Shown: positions 44,658 through 53,826, numbered from the stretch's first letter. The stretch: DNA of 64,000 nucleotides from Rugamonas rubra (GCF_900114705.1 NZ_FOTW01000028.1:1-64000), one strand, 5' to 3'. Made by a program: numbers and translations. Notes: generated from the sequence alone by a model not told the origin.

Positions 44658-45461
44658 TTAGAAGTTGTTCTTCCACAAGCGCAGGGCGGTGAACACCGCC
44701 AGCGGCGTCTCGCCCTGTTCGAGCTTGCCGGCGGCCACCAGTTGGCGGGCGATCTCCGGCTCGCGGTAGCGCAGGAAGGGGTTGGTGGCCTTCTCCACGC
44801 CGATGGTGCTGGGCACGGTCGGCAGGTTGTGCTCGCGCTTGTCCGTCTCCACCACGACGCGTGCGCGGGTGGCCTGGTTGTCCGGCTCGACCACGCGGGC
44901 GAAGCGCAGATTGGGCAGCGTATACTCGTGGGCGCAGAACACCTTGGTGGCGTCGGGCAGGGCGGCGAGCTTGCCGAGCGAACTGAGCATTTGCGCCGGC
45001 GTGCCCTCGAACAGGCGGCCGCAACCGCCGGCGAACAGGGTGTCGCCGCAGAACAACCAGGGCTCCTCGCTGTCGGCCGCGTAGAGGTAGGCGATGTGGC
45101 CGTTGGTGTGGCCGGGCACGTCGAGCACCGCCAGCTTGAGGGCCAGGCCGGGCACGTCGATGCGGCTGCCTTCGCCCACCGGCCGGGTGACGGCGGCGAT
45201 GGTTTCGTTGCGTGGCCCGAAAACAGGAACCGGAAAATGCTGTAATAATTCGGGAACGCCGCCGATGTGGTCAGCGTGGTGGTGGGTGAGTAGAATGGCG
45301 GTAAGCCTGAGGCCGTGTTCCTTGAGCGCGGCCAGCACGGGCTTGGCGTCACCGGGATCGACCACGGCGGCGTGCGCGCCGTCATGGATCAGCCACAGAT
45401 AGTTGTCATTGAAAGCGGGTATGGTGAGAACACTGAGAGTGCGGGTAGCGGAATTGGTCAT
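44658..45461 (-). CDS. gloB: Hydroxyacylglutathione hydrolase (glyoxalase II)
   Basis: The 267-residue metallo-beta-lactamase-fold enzyme hydrolyses S-lactoylglutathione in methylglyoxal detoxification. The metal-binding motif is LLTHHHADHIGG; further ligands are in DVPGHTNGHIAYL, FCGDTLFAGGCGR and FCAHEYTLPNLRFA. The C-terminal domain RE(P)EIARQLVA is typical of GloB. I start it at MTNSATRTLSVLTIPAFNDNY. It is divergent from the methyltransferase gene with only 20 bases between. Confidence 0.95.
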   Translation of the reverse strand: MTNSATRTLSVLTIPAFNDNYLWLIHDGAHAAVVDPGDAKPVLAALKEHGLRLTAILLTHHHADHIGGVPELLQHFPVPVFGPRNETIAAVTRPVGEGSRIDVPGLALKLAVLDVPGHTNGHIAYLYAADSEEPWLFCGDTLFAGGCGRLFEGTPAQMLSSLGKLAALPDATKVFCAHEYTLPNLRFARVVEPDNQATRARVVVETDKREHNLPTVPSTIGVEKATNPFLRYREPEIARQLVAAGKLEQGETPLAVFTALRLWKNNF

Positions 45462-45481
45462 TGGATCACTAGGGTCTGGGC

Positions 45482-46282
45482 ATGGATAGCGCGGCATCCG
45501 ACCAGTCCATTATAGCGCTGGATGGCTGGCTGCAAACGCCGGCCGGCCTGTATGTGCGCGCCTGGGAACAGGCCTGCCTGGATAACTTGACAGCCGACAT
45601 TTTCGGCTTCAACGCCGTGCAGATCGGCATGCCGCAAATCGACGCGCTGGCGGCCAGCCGCATGCCGCACCGCTGGCTGGCCGACACGCGGGTGCGGCCG
45701 CGCCTGGCGCCGTCGCCGGCCCAGCAGCCCGAGCTGCGGCGCCAGGTGGCCGTCACGCTCGACTACGCCGAGCTGCCGTTCGCCTCGCAAAGCCTGGACC
45801 TGGTGGTGCTGCCCCATGTGCTGGAGTTCGCCGCCGAGCCGCACCAGGTGCTGCGCGAGGTCGAGCGGGTGCTGATACCCGAGGGCCGGCTGATCATCTG
45901 CGGCTTCAACCCGGCCAGCCTGTGGGGCGCGCGGCAGGTGCTGGGGCGGGTCGGCGGCTCGTACTACCTGCCGCGCGCCGGCGAGTTCATCTCTATGCCG
46001 CGCCTGAAAGACTGGTTAAAATTGTTGAACATGGGCGCCAGCCAGAGCCACTTCGGCTGCTACGCGCCCGCTTGCCGCACAGAAAAGTGGCTGCACCGCT
46101 ACGCCTTCATGGATAATGCGGGCGCGCGCTGGTGGCCCTATCTGGGCGGCGTCTATATTGTGCAGGCGATCAAGCGCGTCAAGGGCATGCATTTGATCGG
46201 TCCGGCATGGAGCAAACAAACGGCGACGACCCCGGCGGTCGTGCCGGTAACCAACAAGAGGCGGGAACAGCAGGATGGATAA
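45482..46282 (+). CDS. SAM-dependent methyltransferase (YafS-like position)
   Basis: The 266-residue class I methyltransferase-like protein has LPFASQSLDLVVLPHVLEFAAEPHQVLREVERVLIPEGRLIICGFNP (in part: SLDLVVLPHVLEF, EVERVLIPEGRLII), the Methyltransf_11 pattern. The N-terminal SAM-binding glycine loop is poorly conserved. The order gloB - this gene - rnhA - dnaQ matches the gloB-yafS-rnhA-dnaQ order in gammaproteobacteria. The substrate is unknown. Its end overlaps rnhA by 8 bases. Confidence 0.85.
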   Translation: MDSAASDQSIIALDGWLQTPAGLYVRAWEQACLDNLTADIFGFNAVQIGMPQIDALAASRMPHRWLADTRVRPRLAPSPAQQPELRRQVAVTLDYAELPFASQSLDLVVLPHVLEFAAEPHQVLREVERVLIPEGRLIICGFNPASLWGARQVLGRVGGSYYLPRAGEFISMPRLKDWLKLLNMGASQSHFGCYAPACRTEKWLHRYAFMDNAGARWWPYLGGVYIVQAIKRVKGMHLIGPAWSKQTATTPAVVPVTNKRREQQDG

Positions 46283-46715
46283 AGTCGAGATTTTTACCGA
46301 TGGCGCGTGCAAGGGTAATCCGGGCGTCGGCGGCTGGGGCGCCTTGATGGTGGCCGACGGGGCCGAAAAGGAGATTTTCGGCGGCGCGCTCAACACCACC
46401 AACAACCGCATGGAGCTGCAGGCGGTGATCGAGGCGCTCAGCGCGCTCAAGCGCCCCTGCACCGTGACGCTGCACACCGACAGCCAGTACGTGCAGAAGG
46501 GCATCAGCGAGTGGATCCACGGCTGGAAGGCGCGCGGCTGGAAGACGGCGGCCAAGGAGCCGGTCAAGAACGTCGACCTGTGGCAGGCCTTGGACCTGGC
46601 CCAGGCGCTGCATCAAGTGGAATGGCGCTGGGTGCGCGGCCACAACGGCCACCCCGGCAACGAGCGGGCCGACGTGCTGGCCAACCGCGGCGTCGAGTCG
46701 GTCAAGGGCCGCTGA
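46275..46715 (+). CDS. rnhA: Ribonuclease HI
   Basis: The 146-residue enzyme cuts RNA in RNA-DNA hybrids, removing primers and R-loops. Active-site acids are visible in IFTDGACKGNPG (Asp), NNRMELQAV (Glu), LHTDSQYV (Asp) and a C-terminal NERADVLAN (Asp). The start overlaps the methyltransferase gene, so the two are coupled. Confidence 0.97.
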   Translation: MDKVEIFTDGACKGNPGVGGWGALMVADGAEKEIFGGALNTTNNRMELQAVIEALSALKRPCTVTLHTDSQYVQKGISEWIHGWKARGWKTAAKEPVKNVDLWQALDLAQALHQVEWRWVRGHNGHPGNERADVLANRGVESVKGR

Positions 46716-46794
46716 GCCGGCCAAGCACAACCCCCGCGCCGCGCTTTGTTATACTGCGCGGCTCGCCTTAGCCTGAACACGAAGACCTGCCACT

Positions 46795-47505
46795 ATGCGC
46801 CAAATCGTACTCGATACCGAAACCACCGGCATCAACCCCAAGCTGGGCAACCGCATCCTCGAGATCGGTTGCGTCGAGCTGAAAAACCGTATGTTGACGG
46901 GGAATAATTTCCACGCCTACATCAATCCCGAGCGTGACTCGGAAGAGGGCGCGCTGAACGTCCACGGCCTGACCACCGAGTTCCTGCGCGACAAGCCGAA
47001 GTTCCACGAGATCGTCGAGCAGTTGCGCACCTACATCGCCGGCGCCGAGGTGATCATCCACAACGCGCCCTTCGACCTGGGCTTTTTGAACCACGAGTTC
47101 AAGCGCCTGAACCTGCCCAGCTTCAGCGAGCACATCGGCGGCGTGATCGACACCTTGGTGCAGGCCAAGGAGCTGCATCCGGGCAAGCGCAACTCGCTCG
47201 ACGCGCTGTGCGACCGCTACGGCGTGTCCAACTCGCACCGCAAGCTGCACGGCGCGCTGCTCGACGCCGAGCTGCTGGCCGACGTCTACCTGTCGATGAC
47301 GCGCGGGCAGAACAGCCTGGGCATGGACGTCGAGGAGGAGGTCGACGCCGGCGGCGCCCTGCTCGAGCCGATCCCGCTGGCCGACATCATCTTCCAACCG
47401 GCCGACGCCGACGAGCTGGCCGCCCACGAGGCCACGCTGAGCGGGCTGGACAAGGCCGTCAAGGGCAGTTGCATCTGGCGCGCGACGCTGGCGCCGCAGG
47501 GCTGA
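46795..47505 (+). CDS. dnaQ: DNA polymerase III epsilon subunit (proofreading exonuclease)
   Basis: The 236-residue DEDDh exonuclease has motifs LDTETTGINPK (Exo I), HNAPFDLGFLNHEF (Exo II) and HGALLDAELLADVYL (Exo III, with the His four residues before Asp). The C-terminal part binds the alpha subunit. TATACT at 46749-46754 is a possible -10. The neighbour rnhA is conserved across proteobacteria. Confidence 0.96.
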   Translation: MRQIVLDTETTGINPKLGNRILEIGCVELKNRMLTGNNFHAYINPERDSEEGALNVHGLTTEFLRDKPKFHEIVEQLRTYIAGAEVIIHNAPFDLGFLNHEFKRLNLPSFSEHIGGVIDTLVQAKELHPGKRNSLDALCDRYGVSNSHRKLHGALLDAELLADVYLSMTRGQNSLGMDVEEEVDAGGALLEPIPLADIIFQPADADELAAHEATLSGLDKAVKGSCIWRATLAPQG

Positions 47506-47580
47506 GAAAGGTTTTTGCGAAATATCGCACGCGGGGCCTTCCATTTCCTCGCGCTTGTATGCGATAATTCGCCCCGCTTC

Positions 47581-47655
47581 GGGAGGTTAGCTCAGGGGTA
47601 GAGCACTGCATTCACACTGCAGGGGTCACAAGTTCGAAACTTGTACTTCCCACCA
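47581..47655 (+). tRNA. tRNA-Val (anticodon CAC)
   Basis: The full cloverleaf is visible: acceptor stem GGGAGGT/ACTTCCC, D arm GCTC...GAGC, anticodon stem CTGCA/TGCAG with loop TTCACAC (anticodon CAC, reading GUG), T arm ACAAG-TTCGAAA-CTTGT, discriminator A and an encoded CCA. Confidence 0.96.
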
Positions 47656-47673
47656 AGAATTCGTTTCAAGATC

Positions 47674-47708
47674 AAAGGCTTGCCACTTACGTGCGCAGGC
47701 CTTTTTTT
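47674..47708 (+). terminator. Terminator after the tRNA gene
   Basis: AAAGGCTTGC at 47674-47683 pairs with GCAGGCCTTT at 47695-47704 (one wobble pair) and is followed by T residues. Confidence 0.65.
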
Positions 47709-47870
47709 CGTGTGCCGCAAAAGTGCCGCAAGCCGGTCCTGAATCGGCCCGTCGGCATACGTGACGATGACATGGCTCGGCAGTTTTCGGAGGGAGGATT
47801 TGTTTCGGCGACATGAGCCGCGGCGGGGTGGCGGGGTGTATATTGGCCGACTCAGTGAAGGGTAAATGGC

Positions 47871-48653
47871 ATGTTGACGAAACGATGGTGGCGATGCGTG
47901 ATGGCGGTGGCCAGCCTGGGGATTTGTGGCGCGGCCAGCGCCGCTCCGGATGGCGGGGTGAGTCTGATCGCCGCCGACGCTGGTGTTTTCTGCACCCTGG
48001 ACGAGCGTAATCCCACCGCCCCCGGCAATGGCATGGTCTGTGATTTGCTGCGTGAGTTGTCCCGCCGTGTCGGCCATCCGCAATCGCCCAAGCCATATCC
48101 ATTGCAGCGCGCCATGATGGTGGCCGCGACCGGGCCGGGTATTGTCATGGCGCCGCTGACGCGCACGCCGCTCCGGGAGCGCAACTACCAGTGGCTAGTG
48201 CGCCTGTTTGATGAGGATTTTGTGGTCGTCGCCAAGCGCGGCTCAAACGTCGACATTTCGACGCTCGACAAGGTTGGCCGCTTGCGCGTCGGCGTCGTGC
48301 GCGAGGGGGTATCCGCCGAACATATCAAGAACCATGGATGGCAAGGACTGCAGTTGGCGACGCGCGACGTCGCCAACGCGCGCAAGCTGGACCGTGGGCG
48401 CATCGACGCCTGGGTGGGGCCGTGGAATGGCATCCTGAGTACCCAGCGCGCCGCCGGACTACGGACCGAGGATTTGCGGCGCGGGGTGCTGTTAAAGCGC
48501 ACCGGTGTCTATCTGGTTGGTTCGCCCGATCTCGATCCAGCCATCGGCGGAGCTTGGAAAAAAGCGTTTGACGACATGATCCGGGATGGCAGTTATGGCA
48601 GGGTCTTGCACCAGTACGGGTTTGTGTCGCCGCCGCCGTCGACCGTGCCATAG
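47871..48653 (+). CDS. Periplasmic solute-binding protein, family 3 type (third copy type)
   Basis: The 260-residue protein has a signal peptide ending SLGICGAASA and then a family 3-like core: GMVCDLLRELSRRVG, APLTRTPLRERNYQWLVRLFDEDFVVV, RLRVGVVREGVSAEHI, RKLDRGRIDAWVGPWNGI. It is more distant from the pair at 17364-19093 and, like those, has no permease or ATPase next to it. Similar orphan proteins are common in Oxalobacteraceae; their role is unclear. Confidence 0.75.
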   Translation: MLTKRWWRCVMAVASLGICGAASAAPDGGVSLIAADAGVFCTLDERNPTAPGNGMVCDLLRELSRRVGHPQSPKPYPLQRAMMVAATGPGIVMAPLTRTPLRERNYQWLVRLFDEDFVVVAKRGSNVDISTLDKVGRLRVGVVREGVSAEHIKNHGWQGLQLATRDVANARKLDRGRIDAWVGPWNGILSTQRAAGLRTEDLRRGVLLKRTGVYLVGSPDLDPAIGGAWKKAFDDMIRDGSYGRVLHQYGFVSPPPSTVP

Positions 48654-48663
48654 TGATAGCACC

Positions 48664-48797
48664 TTACTCGTTGATTGCGGCCTTGCGCCGTTCATCCTCT
48701 TGGTTGCGCAGCGACGGGGCGCGGCCCAGCCACGCATAGAACCCGCTGCGCGAGACGCGGGCGACGCGGCAAAGCAAGCCCAGTTGGTAGCGGAAAA
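48664..48797 (-). pseudogene. IS3-family transposase (OrfB) fragment
   Basis: Reading the minus strand from about 48797 gives FRYQLGLLCRVARVSRSGFYAW and then LGRAPSLRNQEDERR, ending at a TAA at 48664-48666. This is the N-terminal segment of IS3-type OrfB; the catalytic region is missing. A minimal remnant. Confidence 0.65.
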
Positions 48798-48893
48798 GTC
48801 AGGGTACCTCACGTGGTACTGGGCGGTTGAGCGCGGCCGGGCCCGTTCGGCCGCAACGGCCAAGCGGGGCATGGGGGGCGCAGGCAGGAACCG

Positions 48894-51008
48894 TTACAGT
48901 TCCACCTTCACGCTCAGCTTGACGGTGCGCGGCGCGCCGGCGGCGAGGCGGCCGCCGGAACCGGCCCAGTATTGTTTGTCGCCGAGGTTTTCCATGTTGA
49001 CCTGCCAGGTGGTGCGCTTGCCCATGGTCTGGCTGATGTGGCGGCCGCCGATGGCGAACAGCGTCGCGCCGCCCAGCCAGGCCTGGTTCAGGTCGTTGAC
49101 CGGCCGGCGGCCGGTGTGATAGCTGCCGGCGTTGAGCGACAGGCCCGGCACGTGGTCGTCAAGGGAGTAGGACAGGAAGGCGCTGGCGGTCTGCTTGGCG
49201 GCGTTTTCCGGCAGCTTGCCGTTGTAGCTGTCGTTAATCTCGCGGAACTCCGGCCGCAGCAGCTGGGCCGAGGCCTGCCATGCCAACCGGGGGCTCAACT
49301 GGCCCTGGCTCGCCAGCTCGACACCCCGGTAGCGCTGCTCGCCGTCCGCCACGAAGCGGTTGGCGGCGTTGGTGTAGTAGCCGGGGCGGTTGATGTCGAA
49401 CAGCGCGGCCGACAGCAGCATGCCGCCCGCGGCGCGCCAGCGCATGCCCAGCTCCCTCTGCTTGCTGACGCCGGGCGCCATGCGTTCGTTCTGGTTGACG
49501 GTGCCGGCGGGCGCCGGCTCGCCTTCCTCCAGCCCCTGCGCCGCCGATGCGTAGAACGACAGGTCGGCCAGCGGCTTGTAGATCAGCGCCGCCATGGGCG
49601 TGGTCTGGTCGGCCGTGTAGTGGTTGGCGCCCTGGTCGCTCCGGTAGCTGGCCCTGCGGGCGCCGCCGATGAATTGCCATTGCGGTGAGAATTCGACCCG
49701 GTCCAGCGCGTAGAGGCCGGTATCGCGGGTTTCCAGCGCCGGCGTGGTCGGCGTGGTCGGCGGCGGACTGTAAGTGATGGTGGCGATCGGCGACGGCCGG
49801 TACAGGTTTTGCGAGGCGACCGCGTAGTTGCGCTGGTAGATGGGGTCTTGGGTCTTGTCGGTGCGGCTGAGGCCCACGGTGATTTCATGCTTGATGGCGC
49901 CGGTGGCGGCGGTGCCGAACAGTTCCGCCCGCAGCATGTCCGAACCGACCGCGAGATGTTGCGAATTGCCGGCGATGCGGCCGGCGCCGCTGGCCACGGC
50001 GGCCGGATTGGTGAAACGGAAAATCGCCAGGTTGCGCTCGCGCGCCACCTCGGCATGGCCGCCCTCGACGGTCAGCGCCCAGCCTTCGGCCAGCGCGTAG
50101 TCGGCGCGCAGCGCGACGCTCTTGCTGGTGGCGTCGAACTTGGCGATGTCGGGGCCGACCAGCTTGGACGGATCGACGGCATGCGGCAAGGGGATCACGC
50201 CGTTGACGGCGGCGGGCAGCGCGATGCCGGCCTGTTCGGTGAGCTTGCGGTGATCGTATTCCAGGTCGGCCTTCAGCAGCAGGCGGTTGTTGACGCGCCA
50301 GTCCAGCGCGGCCGAGGCGAAGCCGCGCTTGCCGTCGTCGACCCGGTCGAGGACGGTGCCGAGCGCACCGCCGGCGGCGTTGAGGCGCACGCCGAACTCC
50401 TGCCGCGCGCCGAAGCGGCGCCCGACATCGATGTTGGCCACGGCCGTTCCCCGGTCGTCCAGCGTCACGCCGGCGCTGGTCAGCGGCGTCGCGCCGGCGC
50501 GCTTGCTGACGAAGTTGACGACGCCGGCCGGGGAGGTGAAGCCGTAGTACAGCGCGGAGGCGCCCTTGAGCACCTCGACGCGCTCCTTGTTCTCCATCGG
50601 CACCTGGGAGAAGTTCATGATCGGCACCGAGCCGTTGAGGCGATAGTTGGTGCGGTTTTCCACCGCGATGCCGCGGATGACCAACTGGTCCCAGGTGTCG
50701 CCGCCGTTTTGTTGGCGCGTCACGCCGGCCGTGTTGCGCACGGCGTCGTACAAACCGGCGGCGGCCTGCAGTTCCAGCACTTCGCGCGTGATGACATTGA
50801 CGGTGGAGGGCACGTCCATGACGTCCGCGCCGCGGAAGCTGCCGGCGGCGACGGAGTTCGGGCTGAAGCCCTGGGCGCGCGCCGCGGTTACCTGGACGGT
50901 CTTCAGGATGGCATCGTCGCTGCTCTGCGCCAATAGGTGGCTGTGGGCGCAGGCCAGGGGGACGGCGAAATACAGGTGGAACAGGCGGGGACTGCGTGGC
51001 GCGGCCAT
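48894..51008 (-). CDS. TonB-dependent siderophore receptor
   Basis: The 704-residue outer-membrane receptor starts at MAAPRSPRLFHLYFAVPLACAHSHLLAQ (signal peptide, cleavage near 28). A plug domain follows (VMDVPSTVNVITREVLELQAA, WDQLVIRGI, VEVLKGASALYYGFTSPAGVVNFVSKRA, in part), then a 22-strand barrel ending in a typical aromatic C-terminus, TVKLSVKVEL. It would import a ferric siderophore with TonB-ExbBD. The longer open frame upstream lacks a signal peptide. A Fur-like box lies 44 bases before the start. Confidence 0.9.
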   Translation of the reverse strand: MAAPRSPRLFHLYFAVPLACAHSHLLAQSSDDAILKTVQVTAARAQGFSPNSVAAGSFRGADVMDVPSTVNVITREVLELQAAAGLYDAVRNTAGVTRQQNGGDTWDQLVIRGIAVENRTNYRLNGSVPIMNFSQVPMENKERVEVLKGASALYYGFTSPAGVVNFVSKRAGATPLTSAGVTLDDRGTAVANIDVGRRFGARQEFGVRLNAAGGALGTVLDRVDDGKRGFASAALDWRVNNRLLLKADLEYDHRKLTEQAGIALPAAVNGVIPLPHAVDPSKLVGPDIAKFDATSKSVALRADYALAEGWALTVEGGHAEVARERNLAIFRFTNPAAVASGAGRIAGNSQHLAVGSDMLRAELFGTAATGAIKHEITVGLSRTDKTQDPIYQRNYAVASQNLYRPSPIATITYSPPPTTPTTPALETRDTGLYALDRVEFSPQWQFIGGARRASYRSDQGANHYTADQTTPMAALIYKPLADLSFYASAAQGLEEGEPAPAGTVNQNERMAPGVSKQRELGMRWRAAGGMLLSAALFDINRPGYYTNAANRFVADGEQRYRGVELASQGQLSPRLAWQASAQLLRPEFREINDSYNGKLPENAAKQTASAFLSYSLDDHVPGLSLNAGSYHTGRRPVNDLNQAWLGGATLFAIGGRHISQTMGKRTTWQVNMENLGDKQYWAGSGGRLAAGAPRTVKLSVKVEL

Positions 51009-51051
51009 GGATGACACTTTCGATAAAGTAGCAGAAAGAAAGCGATTATAT

Positions 51052-51070
51052 TGCAAATGAGAAGCATTAT
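51052..51070 (-). promoter_or_regulatory. Fur box of the siderophore receptor
   Basis: GCAAATGAGAAGCATTATC matches the 19-base Fur consensus in 15 positions. It is 44 bases before the receptor start, where it would overlap the promoter. Confidence 0.7.
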
Positions 51071-51297
51071 CAATTGCATTCGCCCGTCGCTGGATTGTCC
51101 TGTCCGTCGTGAAAGTGTCGATTGCGTAAGCGGGTCGGCGCCGGAGCCGATTCGGCCCCGGCTGCTGGATTCGTCGTGCCCTCCGTGTAATCGGTGCGCC
51201 TGGCCCGTTCGGAGCGACAACGCGACCGGACCGCCGCGCGCCGAGACCCCGAAGCGGCGACGACCCGCGCAAGACGGGCGGCGCGCTCGGTGGCCGC

Positions 51298-51885
51298 TCA
51301 GGCGCGGGTCGACCAAGGCAGCATGCGGCTCAACACCGTGTCGCGGCGGACCCGGTGGTGGAACAGCGCCGCCGCCACGTGCAGGGCGACGACGCCCCAG
51401 GCGATCCATTTCCCGACGAAGTGGTGGACGGCGTCGACCGGGGGCTCGAACGTCTCCCAACTCAAGCCGCCGAGGCCAGCCAGCCATTCGAAGAGCCTGG
51501 TCTCGCGGAAGCTCGGCACGGCGAACCAGCCGAAGTCGGTCGCCGCGTCGGTGCCGACGTAGCCGGTTAGCGGCAGCAGGAGCAGCAGGCCGTACAGGCC
51601 CCAGTGGGCGGCGTGCGCGAGCCTATGCTCCAATTTCGAGCCGGGCGGGTCGGCGGGTTGTCCGTCCAGCAGCCGCCACAGTAAGCGGGGCAGCACCAGC
51701 GCGCCCACCAGCATGCCCAGCGCCCAATGCACGTTGAGCACAGGCCAGGATTCGGGCGCGCTGTCGTCCATGAACCAGATGACGTAGTAGACCACGACAT
51801 AGGCGGCGATGAAGGCGGCCGCGCTGGTCCAGTGGAAGAATTTGGCGAGGGTGCCGAAACGACTTGGTGTGTTTTTCCATTGCAT
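51298..51885 (-). CDS. Cytochrome b561 family protein
   Basis: The 195-residue membrane protein has four or five hydrophobic segments with conserved histidines (FHWTSAAAF near 17, VHWALGMLVG near 53, AHWGLYGLLLLLPLTGYVG, HHFVGKWIAWGVVALHVAAALFHH, quoted in part). This is the prokaryotic two-haem cytochrome b561 type that accepts electrons from quinol. The partner is unknown. It is followed by the TetR gene in the upstream direction on the same strand, about 45 bases apart. Confidence 0.88.
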   Translation of the reverse strand: MQWKNTPSRFGTLAKFFHWTSAAAFIAAYVVVYYVIWFMDDSAPESWPVLNVHWALGMLVGALVLPRLLWRLLDGQPADPPGSKLEHRLAHAAHWGLYGLLLLLPLTGYVGTDAATDFGWFAVPSFRETRLFEWLAGLGGLSWETFEPPVDAVHHFVGKWIAWGVVALHVAAALFHHRVRRDTVLSRMLPWSTRA

Positions 51886-51930
51886 TGTGGGGCTCCAAAA
51901 AATGCTTGCTCGGTAGGGATAGGAGGGGCG

Positions 51931-52521
51931 TCAGTCGGCGCGCAGGCCGGCCAGGATGCGCTCCAGCCCCTCCAGGGCCAGCGCCAATCGTTGCGCCGGG
52001 ATGCCGTCCGGCTCCGCGATCCAGAACGAGGCCTCGGTCACCGCGCCGTAGAGCATGCGGGCCAGCGCGCCGGCGTGGGACGGCGCCACGACGCCATCGG
52101 CGATCAGTCCTTCGAGCGCGGCTTGCAGCGCGGCGATGCCCTTGCTCTGGGCCGCCGCCGGCACGTCGCCGAACATCGCGCGCGCGTCCTGCAGAATGAT
52201 CCGGCGGATCTCCGGCTCCAGCGCCAGTTCCAGGTAGGCGCGACAGCGCCGGCGAAAACTCTCCCACGCGGTGGGCGCGGCGGCGGCGATGGTCCGCAGG
52301 CGCCCGTCGACCTCGGCCTCGATCTGTTCGATCACCGCGAGCAGCAAGCGCTCCTTGCCGCCGAAATGGTGGTAGAGCGCGCCCCGCGTCAAACCGACGG
52401 CGGCCGTGAACTCGTCCATCGAGGCGTGGGCGTAACCCCGCTCGGCGAAGGCACGACGCGCCGAGGCCAGCAACTTGGCCCGGGTCTGTTCCATCATTTC
52501 GACGTGGGTCCGGTGTCCCAT
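51931..52521 (-). CDS. TetR-family regulator
   Basis: The 196-residue protein starts at MGHRTHVEMMEQTRAKLLA, preceded by GGGAGGAG, which decides the start over a TTG further up. The helix-turn-helix is in FAERGYAHASMDEFTAAVGLTRGALYHHFGGKERLL (in part: ASMDEFTAAVG, ALYHHFGGK). The C-terminal half resembles TetR_C regulators of efflux or stress genes. The cytochrome b561 gene lies next downstream and may be its target or operon partner. Confidence 0.88.
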   Translation of the reverse strand: MGHRTHVEMMEQTRAKLLASARRAFAERGYAHASMDEFTAAVGLTRGALYHHFGGKERLLLAVIEQIEAEVDGRLRTIAAAAPTAWESFRRRCRAYLELALEPEIRRIILQDARAMFGDVPAAAQSKGIAALQAALEGLIADGVVAPSHAGALARMLYGAVTEASFWIAEPDGIPAQRLALALEGLERILAGLRAD

Positions 52522-52604
52522 GTTTGCTCCTCCCAATATGCGGTGCGCGCCATTTTACATCCGTCGCGTATGTAATTGCGGAATTCGTGGCCGGCACATC
52601 GCCT

Positions 52605-52764
52605 GGGCGGCAATGAGTCCTATCCCAACCTGTTTCAGCCGTACGGCGGCTTCCCGGACGGCGTCAAGGTGGACAACGGTTACATCACGCTGCCGGATCT
52701 GCCGGGCATTGGCTTCGAAGGCAAGGCCGACCTGTATGCCGAGATGATCAAACTCGCCGTGTAA
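52605..52764 (+). pseudogene. Enolase-superfamily (MR/MLE) enzyme, C-terminal fragment
   Basis: The frame reads GGNESYPNLFQPYGGFPDGVKVDNGYITLPDLPGIGFEGKADLYAEM (quoted in part: PDGVKVDNGYITLPDLPG), the C-terminal tail of mandelate racemase/muconate lactonizing-type dehydratases. Nothing of the N-terminal or barrel part is present. A remnant only. Confidence 0.6.
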
Positions 52765-52959
52765 CTGCCGCTCGCCCATGCCGGCACAAGCTGGCCACGA
52801 GAAGGCCGGCATGCGGCGCCGCTCCGCCGCCGCCGCTGACAACGTGCTCGCGCCATTTGCCAATGACGGTCCATGTCCGCACTTCCTGCGCCCGGAACGC
52901 GCTCGGCGGTGTCGGCCGTCTGAATAGCCGGCCGTTCACGCGGCATCACTGAGCGCTAC

Positions 52960-53373
52960 TCATCCTGGTTGGTGGCACACTGCTTCAATGTTGTTGCCTT
53001 CTAAATCAATGACAAAGGCACCATAGTAGTTAGGGTGATAGTCCGGGCGGAGGCCGGGGGCACCATTGTCTTTTCCTCCGGCGCTGATCGCTGCGAGGTA
53101 AAAAGCATCCACTTGCGCACGAGTTTCTGCCCGCCATGCCAGGTGGCAGCCGGCAGTCGCTGATGGCCCGCCGTACGGTGATGGGCCATCGATGAACCAT
53201 ACATCGGCTTTTTTGCCGTCAGGCTCAGAGGAGTCAGGGTAAGCAAACCCCAACATGTTCGCGCCGTAGTTGCCTTCGAAGCATACGCTGTAGCCCAATG
53301 GCGCAAGTGCCGCGCTGTAAAACGTTTTGGTACGACCAATATCGGTCACGCGGAAAGTCATATGGTCAAGCAT
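52960..53373 (-). CDS. VOC (glyoxalase/bleomycin resistance) family protein
   Basis: The 137-residue protein starts MLDHMTFRVTDIGRTKTFYSAALAPLGYS, a standard VOC N-terminus, with HLAWRAETRAQVDAFY, DYHPNYYGAFVIDLEGNNIEAVCH in the second half. Metal-ligand positions (His4, Glu near the C-terminus) are plausible. The substrate is unknown. Confidence 0.85.
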   Translation of the reverse strand: MLDHMTFRVTDIGRTKTFYSAALAPLGYSVCFEGNYGANMLGFAYPDSSEPDGKKADVWFIDGPSPYGGPSATAGCHLAWRAETRAQVDAFYLAAISAGGKDNGAPGLRPDYHPNYYGAFVIDLEGNNIEAVCHQPG

Positions 53374-53422
53374 GGTGAGTTACTCCTGAGGTAAATTGTC
53401 GTGTGCGATTGATACATGATAA

Positions 53423-53438
53423 CTGTACAGGCATACAG
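53423..53438. promoter_or_regulatory. LexA-like box with no clear target gene
   Basis: CTGTACAGGCATACAG fits CTGT-N8-ACAG exactly. It lies 50 bases upstream of the VOC start on the minus strand and about 390 bases before the LivK gene on the plus strand. Confidence 0.4.
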
Positions 53439-53826
53439 TATTAATGGCAAGATATTAACACTACAAGGGCTGGGGACGGGACGATTAGCCTCCGATCAGA
53501 TAGTGCCGGCACTGTGCCTCCGCCGGCGATCCGCTGGTGTAGGCGCTTGCAAGCGCTCGGGATGCCAACAATTCATCGTTATTCCAGCATCCGGCGACGC
53601 ACGACACGGTGATGTATGTGGAGGGCGCGCCGGTGTTGCGCAACAGCAGCAACGTGGTCGGCCTGGCGGCATCCTCGGCGGCGCAACCTCCAGCGCGTGC
53701 CGGTTTGGCTGAACAGCTCCGGCGACGGCTGGACGCTTTGCCCGCGCCCGGTTTTCTATTGTAAGATCGGCGGATTCGCCGCTTCTTTCACCCCGGCGCC
53801 CCCCCCCAAGTACTCAAAAGGAAACC
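53439..53826. other. 388-base region without a confident gene
   Basis: On the plus strand 53542-53763 is open for about 73 codons, reading ARDANNSSLFQHPATHDTVM, then YVEGAPVLRNSSNVVGLAAS to GFLL; it lacks a start and looks like the end of a lost gene, family unknown. A poly-C run lies just before the LivK gene. Confidence 0.35.

Noticed and set aside
47592..48102. Minus-strand frames across the tRNA-Val gene
   Set aside because: Their C-terminal residues are the reverse of the tRNA itself; a common annotation artefact.
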